From contig CAJUHV010000003.1 in NCBI GenBank assembly GCA_910586445.1, positions 50,806 to 114,805 of the forward strand: a stretch of DNA of 64,000 nt, written 5' to 3'. Each line of letters opens with the position of its first letter. Within the stretch, counting starts at the first letter, position 1. Source of the DNA: an uncultured Eubacterium sp. (GTDB taxonomy: Bacteria; Bacillota; Clostridia; Lachnospirales; Lachnospiraceae). The translations under genes were made by a program, and so were the position numbers. A model generated the notes under the pieces. The model did no database searches, was not told the origin of the DNA, and saw only the letters and a program-made list of their open reading frames with translations. Shown here piece by piece: positions 17,988 to 26,877 of this stretch.

Positions 17988-19253
17988 TTACGCTTCGACA
18001 ATCCAGTGATGCTCCATTTTTACTATGCCGATATCTTTTCTCTTTCCAAAAATTTCAATTGTCTTTGCCGACTGCCAATAATCTATAAATTCATTAAAAT
18101 TCCTGCCAATGCAGACATCTATATAATATCCGCCCGGCATAAGCTGCACCTGATCAAACGCCATGCAGACAGCACCAGCTTCTGAAATGCAAAATTGCGC
18201 AAGATCGTCTGCAATAGTATTTGTCCCATAACATACAGCGCCGTCATTACGTATAATTGTTAATCCAAACCAGACTCTGCCTGCTGGTTTTCTCTTTTCT
18301 ACATCAAACTGTATAGAAAATTTCTCACCAAAGTCTAATGTATTTACCGGCTCACCTTTGGAATTTAGGCACCTGACATTTTTTATGCTCAGTTCTCTGC
18401 TGCCAAATCTCACATTCCCATCTCCAGACCATTCCTTAGTATTTTCATCTAAATTCTGCTCTATCTGCTGGCTTTTTTCCATTTCACTGATCTGTTCTTC
18501 AACAGATTCCCGACGCACCTGATTCATATAAGAAAGATACTGGTCATCCACTGTTTTTGATAAACCATCCGCTGCAATCCTGCCATTCTGCAGCCAGATA
18601 CTGCGGTCGCATATACTTTCAATCTGCTCCATGGAATGAGACACTATTATGATCGTTGTCCCCATTCCTTTGATCTCTTTCATTTTATTTAGGCATTTTG
18701 CCTGGAAATTCACATCCCCTACTGCCAATATCTCGTCAACCAGTAATATATCTGCGTCCACATTTATCGCTATAGAAAATGCAAGCTTCATATACATCCC
18801 CGATGAATATGTGCGAACGGGATTATCGATAAAATCACTTAATTCGGAAAAGCGGATGATGTCTCCCGCTCTTTGGTCAATTTCCTTCCGGCTGAGCCCA
18901 AAAATAGAAGCATTAATATAAATATTCTCCCTGCCGCTTAAATCTGGATGAAACCCTGCCCCAAGCTCCAATAAGCTGGAAACTCTCCCGTTTAATCTTA
19001 TAGAGCCGCTGTCTGGATACATGATTCCTGTCAGCAGCTTCAGTGTCGTGCTTTTTCCACATCCGTTTTTCCCGATCAGTCCTACTGCTTCACCTTTTTG
19101 TATACAGAACGAAATATTTTCTAAGACTACTTTCTTTTCATATTTATTCCTTTTCCAATGAATCACTCTCTCTTTCAGCATATGTCCTTTATCGTGATAA
19201 ACTTTAAACGTTTTATTGACATCTTTTACCTCAACTGCAAAACTACCAGACAT
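17988..19253 (-). CDS. wzt: ABC polysaccharide exporter ATP-binding subunit Wzt
   Basis: 421 residues from the ATG at 19253, behind GGAGAGGCAGGTT. Walker A GLIGKNGCGKSTTLK near residue 55, the signature RTYSSGMYMKLAFS near 138 and Walker B DADILLVDEILAVGD near 155 make a complete ATPase. The C-terminal 150 residues (after about 270) form the Wzt carbohydrate-binding type domain that recognises the finished polymer, for example its terminal modification. Works with the downstream Wzm. Such systems export O-antigen-like polymers or teichoic acid-like glycans. Confidence 0.93.
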   Translation of the reverse strand: MSGSFAVEVKDVNKTFKVYHDKGHMLKERVIHWKRNKYEKKVVLENISFCIQKGEAVGLIGKNGCGKSTTLKLLTGIMYPDSGSIRLNGRVSSLLELGAGFHPDLSGRENIYINASIFGLSRKEIDQRAGDIIRFSELSDFIDNPVRTYSSGMYMKLAFSIAINVDADILLVDEILAVGDVNFQAKCLNKMKEIKGMGTTIIIVSHSMEQIESICDRSIWLQNGRIAADGLSKTVDDQYLSYMNQVRRESVEEQISEMEKSQQIEQNLDENTKEWSGDGNVRFGSRELSIKNVRCLNSKGEPVNTLDFGEKFSIQFDVEKRKPAGRVWFGLTIIRNDGAVCYGTNTIADDLAQFCISEAGAVCMAFDQVQLMPGGYYIDVCIGRNFNEFIDYWQSAKTIEIFGKRKDIGIVKMEHHWIVEA

Positions 19254-19291
19254 AACCTGCCTCTCCTGATACAAATAATTATGTAAGTCCT

Positions 19292-20068
19292 TTATAATTC
19301 CTCAATAAAATGACGCTGCATACAGCGGAATACCAGACACCCCAGTACAAGAACGATCCCTCCTGCCGCAGAGGAAAGAATCAGGTTTCTCATACGCGGA
19401 ACCTGTCCATAATACAAAATATCCCGATAAGCAATAATAACCGGAGCCATTGGATTGAGATAAAACAGACGCACAAAGCGTTCCGGCACCATTTCCACCG
19501 GATACATTACCGGCGTCAGATACATCCAGGCCATTGCAAGAATCGATATGATATGCTCTAAATCCCTAAAATAAACGGTCAATGCCGAAACCATCAATGT
19601 CAGCCCTAAAGCAAGAATATACTCAATCATTATGACCAACGGCAGAAACAGCAGTGCAGCCACGCTGACTTTTGTTCCGCTGATCAGTATGACAGCAAAT
19701 ACAACAACAAAGCTCAACAGCATATTAACCAGCTGGGCCGTTACAAATGAAACCGGAAGAACCTCCCTTGGGAAATATATTTTTTTGACCATATCCTGCT
19801 GCATTACTACGACATTCGCTCCGGCAGACAGGCATACGCTGAAAAATGTCCATGGAATCAATGCTACAAATAAAAACAGATAATATTTTTCTATATTCAT
19901 CCTCATGATTACAGAAAATACGACCGTATACACGAAAAGCTGCAGCAGCGGATTTAAAAACATCCACAAAAATCCCAGAACAGAGCCTTTATACCGGCTC
20001 TTTAAATCTCTCTTTACCAGACTTCTGACCATTTCCCGATACTGCCACATTTCTTTTAGTATTTTCAT
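19292..20068 (-). CDS. wzm: ABC polysaccharide exporter permease Wzm
   Basis: 258 residues with six membrane helices, ABC-2 type. LVKRDLKSRYKGSVLGFLWMFLNPLLQ at the N-terminus and YLNPMAPVIIAYRDILYYGQVP near residue 205 are characteristic of Wzm/TagG permeases. GAGGAACTAAG precedes the start. Pairs with the Wzt ATPase downstream to move the complete polymer across the membrane. Confidence 0.93.
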   Translation of the reverse strand: MKILKEMWQYREMVRSLVKRDLKSRYKGSVLGFLWMFLNPLLQLFVYTVVFSVIMRMNIEKYYLFLFVALIPWTFFSVCLSAGANVVVMQQDMVKKIYFPREVLPVSFVTAQLVNMLLSFVVVFAVILISGTKVSVAALLFLPLVIMIEYILALGLTLMVSALTVYFRDLEHIISILAMAWMYLTPVMYPVEMVPERFVRLFYLNPMAPVIIAYRDILYYGQVPRMRNLILSSAAGGIVLVLGCLVFRCMQRHFIEEL

Positions 20069-20069
20069 C

Positions 20070-22397
20070 TTAGTTCCTCTTTTTCAATACTCTGTATAAC
20101 TGCTTCAACAGCGATTTAGCCTGTCTTTTAAAAGGAATATTCATTTTGGCAAGTTTCCAGATCAACCGGTAAACTGCAGATCTTTTTATCATTTCAAACT
20201 GCGCCTCCAGCTCTTCCAGCCGTGCCTGCATTCCGCCCGCTTTTTCCCCCGCAGCGGATATTCTCTTATGCACTGCTGCACCTTCAATCAGCCATATAGG
20301 ATCATATACCGCCTCTGTAATGATCCGGTTCTCCAAAGCCCCATCATACTGTTTTTGATAAGCTGCACACATGTCCTCCCGTGTCCTGACCCCTGCCTTA
20401 TGCATCTTGCAGATCATTTCCCGATATTCTGCCTTATGGTCTCTTATTTCATATACTTTTTTCAAAATGTCTGCACTGGCTGCATCAGCCGGAACAGTCC
20501 ATCCACATTTTAATGACTTTACCCTATCGCCAAGTGCTCCTATATCTGTCACCAGCACAGGAATTCCACATAAAACAGCCTCCGATAAAGTGTAGCAGAA
20601 TGTCTCCGGCCAGAGAGAAAGTATGCACACTAAATCAATAGAATGCTTTTCTAATAATTCTGGCAGATCTTCTCTCCTGTACGGTCCCGCGTTCACAAAA
20701 TTTTTCCGGTTTTCTATAAAAACACTTTCTTCTTCAAACACCCCAAACAAATGCCACTTAATTCTTTTATCACTCTTTTTGATCAGCTCTGCTGCATGCA
20801 GATATCCCTTTGCTGCATTAATGCCGCCAAGAAATGCCACATGGAAACAGTTCGTATTTTTGTGTTTCGTGCTGCATTTTTCTGCGGACAGCTCCAGCCC
20901 GTGTTCAATCACTTTTAATTTATTTCTAATTTCTGGAATGTACTCTGCGATTATTTTTTCTGCACTTTGAGACGGCACAAATACCGCTTCTGCTAGTTTC
21001 AGAGCAGCAATATTTTCTTTTCTCCAGATCGATATATATGGCACCGTATCTGCAATCCCAATCTGCTTCAAACAGCCGCCGCACTTTTGGGCATGATCTA
21101 TTCCCACACAGGATCGAAGAGACGTATCCAGCATTTTAACTTTTGGACACAGATAATAGTAATCATGGATCGAAACAAAAACCGGCAGACCTTTCTTAAC
21201 GGCTTCGTAATACAATTCCAATGTCAATCCTGCCGTATGATGTATATGCACACAGTCCACTCCAAAATTGTCCAATATGCGTCCATATAATCCTGCCATG
21301 GCTTTTGAGCGAAACTGTTCATACCGGCTCTTGTTTCCAATATAGTATTGAAGCGAAAGCTCCCCGCTTTTTGTATATACTGTCACATTTAAGTAAAACC
21401 TGTCCCGCGCAGCAACCACAATGTCAAAACAGCTCCTTAACCCCAATGTGAGGTCTTTTACATGCAGCTGTGTACCGCCGGTATTATCATCAGACTCCTG
21501 GCGGAAATCAGACTGCACTAGATACAGTATTGTTTTTCTCTTCTCCCGGCTGTTCAGCCAGAGCCACATTCGTATGTTTTCCGATATCACTGCATTTGGA
21601 TTATCCCGGCAGTAAATTCTGACATCATTCATCAATACCGGATATTTAGCATCCAGTACTTTCTCATGCTCTTTTATATTTTTTCTTTTTTCACTGCTGT
21701 CAAATGAACTTGTCCCTGTATGAAGTATAAAAGTGTCGTCGCACATTACATGGTAATAGCCTGCCTGTATTGCACGATAACAAAAATCATTTTCCTCCCC
21801 ATATCCCTTTCCAAATGCCTCGGCATCAAAGTTCCCGATCTGCTCTATAACTTCCCTCTTTATATACATGCAGAATCCATGGGCAACCGGAATTTTCGGA
21901 TATTTTTTTAAGCTGACCTTTTCGATAAGCTGCGCATATGCATCCAGCCCATACCCATCTGGTATATGATTTTCCTCACAGAAATCCGGCACAGAACACA
22001 GTGTTGCATTATTGGACAATGGTGTTGCTGTCGCAATTGCCGTATCTGTATATGCACATGCCGCTAATTTTTTCAGCCAGTCTTTTGTTACAACTGTATC
22101 GGAATTCAGCAGAACAATGTCCGCGTCTGACTGTTCCATTCCTATATTTACATTTGCAGGAAATCCTTTATTTTCCCGATTATGTATTACGACAACATGT
22201 TCACGCCTTATTTCATTTAGATACTTATATATTCTTGGATCAGAACTGTTGTCATTGATCAGAATCAACCGGGTATTTTTAAACTCCGTCCATTTCCAGA
22301 TGCTGTCCAGACACTTTAACAGTTCATCAAATGCATTATAAACAGGTATTATGATATCAACATTTTTGAAAAACTCATATTCCACCTTCTGCTCCAT
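20070..22397 (-). CDS. Two-domain glycosyltransferase (GT2 followed by GT4)
   Basis: 775 residues from the ATG at 22397, eight bases after AGGA. Residues about 12-280 form a GT2 domain: VDIIIPVYNAFDELLKCLDS, IVLLNSDTVVTKDWL, and GKGYGEENDFCYRAIQAGY. Residues about 300-690 form a GT4-like domain with HDYYYLCPKVKML, VFVPSQSAEKIIAEYIP and the donor-site FCYTLSEAVLCGIPVLVTDIGALGDR. The C-terminal 80 residues are helical, with a coiled coil (ARLEELEAQFEMIKRSA). Fused transferases of this kind build a repeat from two linkages, as in WsaE-like or rhamnan-synthesising enzymes. It overlaps the upstream GT4 gene by 23 bases. Confidence 0.88.
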   Translation of the reverse strand: MEQKVEYEFFKNVDIIIPVYNAFDELLKCLDSIWKWTEFKNTRLILINDNSSDPRIYKYLNEIRREHVVVIHNRENKGFPANVNIGMEQSDADIVLLNSDTVVTKDWLKKLAACAYTDTAIATATPLSNNATLCSVPDFCEENHIPDGYGLDAYAQLIEKVSLKKYPKIPVAHGFCMYIKREVIEQIGNFDAEAFGKGYGEENDFCYRAIQAGYYHVMCDDTFILHTGTSSFDSSEKRKNIKEHEKVLDAKYPVLMNDVRIYCRDNPNAVISENIRMWLWLNSREKRKTILYLVQSDFRQESDDNTGGTQLHVKDLTLGLRSCFDIVVAARDRFYLNVTVYTKSGELSLQYYIGNKSRYEQFRSKAMAGLYGRILDNFGVDCVHIHHTAGLTLELYYEAVKKGLPVFVSIHDYYYLCPKVKMLDTSLRSCVGIDHAQKCGGCLKQIGIADTVPYISIWRKENIAALKLAEAVFVPSQSAEKIIAEYIPEIRNKLKVIEHGLELSAEKCSTKHKNTNCFHVAFLGGINAAKGYLHAAELIKKSDKRIKWHLFGVFEEESVFIENRKNFVNAGPYRREDLPELLEKHSIDLVCILSLWPETFCYTLSEAVLCGIPVLVTDIGALGDRVKSLKCGWTVPADAASADILKKVYEIRDHKAEYREMICKMHKAGVRTREDMCAAYQKQYDGALENRIITEAVYDPIWLIEGAAVHKRISAAGEKAGGMQARLEELEAQFEMIKRSAVYRLIWKLAKMNIPFKRQAKSLLKQLYRVLKKRN

Positions 22398-23775
22398 TAC
22401 CCACATCCTGATTTTGAATAAGCGGTTTATAAATACCAATCATTTTTCTTACATGCGTTTTGTATGAAAAATCATAATCCATATCTGCTATATATTTATT
22501 TACCTCTGCTAGCATTTCCCTGTTCTCATAAACCTCTCTCAGTATTCTTTTCAAGTCCTGCTGTGTACCGTCATATACGAATCCGCATCCAGGATAGTCC
22601 TTGCACTGCAGTATATCGTTTACGCCTACATGCTTTGATACAATTACCGGCACTCCGTAGCTGACGGCTTCTAATGCAGTCAATCCAAATGTTTCCGGCC
22701 ATAAGCTTGGCACTGCCACCAAATCGATCCCTTGTAATACATATTCCAGCTGATCTGCCCGAAAGCCCGGATGACTTTTCACAAACCGTTCCTTTCTGGT
22801 ATTTGTGCTGGAATAAATATGCAGCTCCAGCTGCGTGCACCCTTCCTCATACAGACTGCCGCATGCATCCAGCAATGCGAAAAAACCTTTGTGAACTGCC
22901 CAGCTGCCAAAATAACCAATACGAAGCGTTTCCCCATAATGATACCTTCTGCGGTGATCAGAAATGCCCGCATGGCTGATATTGACAACTCTACCTTTAC
23001 ACTCTCCGATTCTTTCCTCGTAAATCTTTTTTGCAGTCAGGCTGTTGAAATGAAAAAACGAAACCATGTCGAACATCGACTTGTAATAATTTCTAAGTGC
23101 CAAATAATCAATCTTCATTTTTATCTTTTTATTTTCCTGCACTTGTGTACGTACTGACAAAATCCCGCTCAGCTGTGCTGCTTTTTTGACAGCTGCGGTC
23201 AGACGATCGTGTTTGCGCAGCATACGGTAGCAGCCGGACTGCTCTATATAAAGCCGTTTTTTTGAAAACGCACTGCTGCTGCATTCCCCGCAGTTTTTCC
23301 ATGTGCAGTCCCTGCAGACGGTGCCGCGGTAGAGCATGACTGCTGTAGGGCATATTCCAAAATAATCATGCGTTGTAAATACAACTGGAATGCCCATTCT
23401 GCGCGACTGTACTAGAAATTCCCGGTGTAACCCCATAAATGTATGGATATGGATAAGGTCTGGCTGAAGCTCTTTTAAAAATTTCTGAAAAGCTGCACTG
23501 CCGCATTTTTCTGTGTATGCTTTTATATCCAGTATTCCATTGCACATAGGAACAGGCAGCGGATGATAGATTTCATAAGCAGGTATCTGCAGATAATCTT
23601 TCCGCCTTTTGATCACCCTTGTCCTTTTTCTTTTGCTGATCGACATTGTGCCAGGAATGAGCAGATGCACATCTATACCTATATTCATTTCCTGCTTCAT
23701 TAAATCTGCCGCATATCTGACCAGACCGCCAGTACGTACAGGAGGTATTCCAAACATATAATGCAGTACCCTCAT
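22375..23775 (-). CDS. Family 4 glycosyltransferase
   Basis: 466 residues from the ATG at 23775, eight bases after GGAGG; the longer reading frame to 23850 would run into the upstream gene without a site. RTGGLVRYAADLMKQEMNIG starts the acceptor domain, HIHTFMGLHREFL follows, and the donor domain has VPSLWPETFGLTALEAVSYGVPVIVSKHVG near residue 385 with the GT4 Glu-x7-Glu spacing. A Cys-rich insert (CRDCTWKNCGECS) near 155 may bind a metal, as in some mannosyltransferase relatives. Sugar specificity is unknown. Confidence 0.87.
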   Translation of the reverse strand: MRVLHYMFGIPPVRTGGLVRYAADLMKQEMNIGIDVHLLIPGTMSISKRKRTRVIKRRKDYLQIPAYEIYHPLPVPMCNGILDIKAYTEKCGSAAFQKFLKELQPDLIHIHTFMGLHREFLVQSRRMGIPVVFTTHDYFGICPTAVMLYRGTVCRDCTWKNCGECSSSAFSKKRLYIEQSGCYRMLRKHDRLTAAVKKAAQLSGILSVRTQVQENKKIKMKIDYLALRNYYKSMFDMVSFFHFNSLTAKKIYEERIGECKGRVVNISHAGISDHRRRYHYGETLRIGYFGSWAVHKGFFALLDACGSLYEEGCTQLELHIYSSTNTRKERFVKSHPGFRADQLEYVLQGIDLVAVPSLWPETFGLTALEAVSYGVPVIVSKHVGVNDILQCKDYPGCGFVYDGTQQDLKRILREVYENREMLAEVNKYIADMDYDFSYKTHVRKMIGIYKPLIQNQDVGNGAEGGI

Positions 23776-23816
23776 ATCCTCTTCCTCCCAGAGTTTTCTG
23801 CCTGTATTCTTTTCAT

Positions 23817-24782
23817 TTATAAAAAACCCGCTAAAAAAAGCAGCCTGCATATCACATCATCTAAATAAGTCTGCCTGCATATAGTTCTATTACAGAATAT
23901 CCTGCACCTGTTTTTAAAGCTGTCTTTGTAACTGCACAATAAAAGCAGGCAGTCCAGATTCTTATGAAAGCTGCGTCTGTCTTCTGCGCTCCAGCGTGCA
24001 TAACCAGACACCGGCAGTGATCCAGCAGCATGCCGCAGGTATGCACCGTAAAACTGCCCTGCCTGTCTGGACAGCTTATGCTTCATCTGCCGAGTATGTA
24101 TCAGCCTGTTCATCCATCTTCTGCCCCATCGGTTCTGCATCCCGATCTGATTCTCTCCATGCTGGCGATACAGCATATAAGCCTGCTGATCATAGACTAC
24201 TTTTCCAAAAAATGCCGCTGTCAGGTACATCCACCAGTCATGCATGATATTTTCCTTTGGAAGATGGTTTCTGGCTAATTCCAAAAGCCTGCGGTTAAAC
24301 ACTTCCGTACATCCCATACAGATATTTTCCACCAGCGCATTTCCAAATGACGGCCCACGCCTTATTTTATATGCAAACTCCTGCCGCCTGCCCAGATTCT
24401 GTGAAGCGTATATTACTTTGCCAGCATATAAAAGCGGCTGTCCGGCTGAATGGCGCTCCATCAGGGAGACTGCGCGAAACAGCTTGTCTTTCCTCCAGAC
24501 ATCATCCTGATCTGCAAATGCATAGTAGCTGTTCGATAGATCCGCGTGCAGCAGAAGATCAAAAAAACTTGCAGCTGCTCCCTTTCTTTTTCCAGTATAC
24601 ACAGACATATTTCTGTATCTTTTTTCATATGACCTCAGTATTTCCAGCGTCTCATCTACAGAACCGTCATCCCTGACCAGCAGAGCCACCTCCACGCCTG
24701 TCTGCAGCAGGATGCTGTCAAGCTGGCCAGGCAGATATCTGGCCCCATTATAAGCAGACATCAGTACTTGAACTTTTTTCAT
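23817..24782 (-). CDS. Family 2 glycosyltransferase (rhamnosyltransferase-like)
   Basis: 321 residues. KVQVLMSAYNGARYLPGQLDSIL starts the GT-A domain; YYAFADQDDVWRKDKL near residue 88 contains the Asp-Gln-Asp-Asp metal site and is typical of the RfbF/alpha-L-rhamnosyltransferase-like GT2 subgroup. NIMHDWWMYLTAAFFGKVVYD near 175 is the usual HDWW motif. The C-terminal part is basic and probably lies on the membrane. Position inside the glycan operon supports a polymer-building role. Confidence 0.88.
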   Translation of the reverse strand: MKKVQVLMSAYNGARYLPGQLDSILLQTGVEVALLVRDDGSVDETLEILRSYEKRYRNMSVYTGKRKGAAASFFDLLLHADLSNSYYAFADQDDVWRKDKLFRAVSLMERHSAGQPLLYAGKVIYASQNLGRRQEFAYKIRRGPSFGNALVENICMGCTEVFNRRLLELARNHLPKENIMHDWWMYLTAAFFGKVVYDQQAYMLYRQHGENQIGMQNRWGRRWMNRLIHTRQMKHKLSRQAGQFYGAYLRHAAGSLPVSGYARWSAEDRRSFHKNLDCLLLLCSYKDSFKNRCRIFCNRTICRQTYLDDVICRLLFLAGFL

Positions 24783-24822
24783 CCTTTCACCCTGCCTCTG
24801 CCATTTCCTGCCATAAAATGCA

Positions 24823-26004
24823 TTAATTCATATACCTATAAATCTTTTCCATCCTGCTGCTTACGCTGTTCAGATTATAACCCTGTACCTTTTTCCTGTT
24901 CCAAAGCCCATATTCCTGTCTCAGCTGTGGATCTGCAAGCAGCTTTTCCAGCGCCTCCCGCAGCCTCTCCTGCTGTCCGCACGCAAACCGGATTCCCCCG
25001 CAGCCTTCTTTGCTTCCTGCAATCAGTTCCCGATTTCCTCGAATATCCGATACCACACAGGGCAGGCTGCTGGCCATTGCCTCCATCAGAGCTACCGGCA
25101 GTCCTTCCTGCCTTGAAGGAAACACAAACACATCTGCATTTTGGTAAAACACTGTTACATCTTCTTGAAAGCCCAAAATATGCACCTGATCCGAAACACC
25201 AGATTTTTCAGCTTTTCGAAGGAGAGATTTTTCCATTTTACCCTGCCCGCAGATAAGATAATGTACCTTCTTCCCTGTAAGCTCTGGCAGCACAGATATC
25301 ACTGCCTGATGATTTTTGCGCCTGCTCAGTTCACCAACCGATAACAAGACAGCTGCGTCTTCTGGTATCTGATATCTATTTCTAAATTGACTGTTTCCTC
25401 CATCCGGCATTCTTTGAAACCGGTCAGTATCAATTCCAACACCCGGAAGACAAACTGTCCTGCCCGCATTCATCCTTCGTTTTGCCAGGCAGAAGTCTTC
25501 ATGATTGACAGTAAGAAGTATATCTGTCCAGCGAGACAGCAATTTCTCCACCGGGTAATACAACAGCCAGTTTTTCAAAGGTGCTCCACGATAAAAATGA
25601 AAACCATGCGCCGTATATATGATCCTTATACCCCGCTTATGTGCCGCTATCCTCGCAAGTGCTCCGCCAATCGGCGAATGACAATGTATCCATGCAAAAC
25701 TCTGTCTGTCCACAAATTTCAGCAGCTGCTTATATGCCCTGGCACATTTTTTTATAGGCCAGATGCTTCTGGGACAGTCCCACTGATGCCATATGGCATG
25801 CAGATCGCACAGCTGCTGCTGCAGCTTTTTGATCCGGCCTAAGGTGCAGGTGCTTCCTTCCTTAAAATTGCAGAATATATGTACCTCATAGCCCATTTTT
25901 AAAAGCAGACGGATATTAGGCATATTAAACTGATCGATCATGGACGCCACGGACGCCAACATCAGCACTTTTCTGCTGTCTGATACACGTACCTCACGCT
26001 TCAT
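24823..26004 (-). CDS. Family 4 glycosyltransferase
   Basis: 393 residues. N-terminal KVLMLASVASMIDQFNMPNI and HCHSPIGGALARIAAHKRG, then TAHGFHFYRGAPLKNWLLYYPVEK near residue 125 and the donor-site FVFPSRQEGLPVALMEAMASSLPCVVSDIRGNRE near 290, together mark a GT4 enzyme of the EpsD/CapJ type often encoded at the start of Gram-positive capsule operons. GGAG lies seven bases before the start, inside the end of the regulator gene, which it overlaps by 11 bases, so the two are translationally linked. Confidence 0.9.
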   Translation of the reverse strand: MKREVRVSDSRKVLMLASVASMIDQFNMPNIRLLLKMGYEVHIFCNFKEGSTCTLGRIKKLQQQLCDLHAIWHQWDCPRSIWPIKKCARAYKQLLKFVDRQSFAWIHCHSPIGGALARIAAHKRGIRIIYTAHGFHFYRGAPLKNWLLYYPVEKLLSRWTDILLTVNHEDFCLAKRRMNAGRTVCLPGVGIDTDRFQRMPDGGNSQFRNRYQIPEDAAVLLSVGELSRRKNHQAVISVLPELTGKKVHYLICGQGKMEKSLLRKAEKSGVSDQVHILGFQEDVTVFYQNADVFVFPSRQEGLPVALMEAMASSLPCVVSDIRGNRELIAGSKEGCGGIRFACGQQERLREALEKLLADPQLRQEYGLWNRKKVQGYNLNSVSSRMEKIYRYMN

Positions 26005-26353
26005 TCATAATCTCCGCCACGGACTTCATGATCCGCACATACATAGAATAACCGTCAGCACCTTCCGTCTCAGATTCTTTCCCTGCTCCCTTTTTTTCAG
26101 ACAAGCTCCACATATCCAAAACTGCATCCGAAGACTGCACTCCACCCCAAAGAAGCTCATCTGCACCTGCATTTAGGGCACAGCATATGCTGACAAATGT
26201 TTCAAGGCTCATGATCCTCGTTCCTCGCTCAATATGCCCCATAAATGACATGCTGATCCCGCATCTTTTTGCAAGCTGATCCTGTGACCAGCCTTTTGCT
26301 TTACGGACCTGGCGTATGCGCATTCCCATCCTGCCATAATCTATTTCTTTCAT
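25994..26353 (-). CDS. XRE-family transcriptional regulator heading the glycan operon
   Basis: 119 residues from the ATG at 26353, six bases after GGAGG; an upstream in-frame start at 26428 lacks a site. Residues 12-66 form the helix-turn-helix: IRQVRKAKGWSQDQLAKRCGISMSFMGHIERGTR. It belongs to the Cro/CI (SinR-like) group. The C-terminal 45 residues (SSDAVLDMWSLSEKKG and onward) have no recognised domain. As the first gene of a 26-kb operon it probably controls that operon and itself; candidate palindromes lie in the upstream gap. Confidence 0.85.
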   Translation of the reverse strand: MKEIDYGRMGMRIRQVRKAKGWSQDQLAKRCGISMSFMGHIERGTRIMSLETFVSICCALNAGADELLWGGVQSSDAVLDMWSLSEKKGAGKESETEGADGYSMYVRIMKSVAEIMNEA

Positions 26354-26767
26354 AAACATCCTCCATCCTGCATGAATCATCCAAAATATGTTCCAGAATG
26401 CCGGCTGCAGCCATATTTTGCTACACATATTACAACAATGTGTTATGTAAAATTTAGATTATATATTTTTACTTTTAGCTGCCAATTAAAAGTATTATAA
26501 TTAATCTTACTTTTTCGCAATAATATAGACAGTGAATTTTATTTACACTGTCTGATTTATCATTTATTTGGAATTTACTTTAATAAGCCGAAAAATATGT
26601 AAAATTTACACAGTTTTTAACTGTTTGAGAGCGAAAAAACAAAGCATATGCACCAATTTTATCATAAGAGTTGCAAAATTTATCGAAATGGTATAGAATA
26701 CTCTCAGATAACATTTTGTTGTATTTTGTTATGTATAAGAAGTTTTATCTATTTTCCTAATAAAAAG
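26354..26767. promoter_or_regulatory. Upstream region of the glycan operon: candidate promoter and operators
   Basis: No gene is seen here. On the minus strand TATAAT (26494-26499) is preceded at a short 15-base distance by TTGCGA, a weak promoter candidate. A 27-base inverted repeat with 8-base perfect arms (AGACAGTG/CACTGTCT, 26527-26553) lies directly upstream. The palindrome TGTAAAATTTACA (26598-26610) recurs nearly intact at 26445-26457. These are possible binding sites for the XRE regulator. The transcript would have a leader of about 130 bases. Confidence 0.4.
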
Positions 26768-26792
26768 AAGGGACTGTCATTTCCAGTCCCTT
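26768..26792 (-). terminator. Terminator of the gltBD transcript
   Basis: Arms GGGACTG and CAGTCCC (26770-26776, 26784-26790) around a seven-base loop; read on the minus strand the hairpin is followed by TTCTTTTTA. It lies about 90 bases past the gltD stop. Confidence 0.7.
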
Positions 26793-26877
26793 TCTGTTTC
26801 TATGTCAGCCAGCCAAAACGGCTCCAGCCTATTTCTTTCTGACGAAATCATTGCCTTACTGCCACCTGATCTTTCAA

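Noticed and set aside
1..26353. An LPS cluster of a Gram-negative
   Set aside because: Heptose genes alone suggest LPS, but no lipid A, Kdo or Lpt gene is present and the neighbourhood is clearly Gram-positive.
26641..26842. Short plus-strand frame upstream of gltD
   Set aside because: AT-rich chance frame running through the terminator, without a ribosome site.
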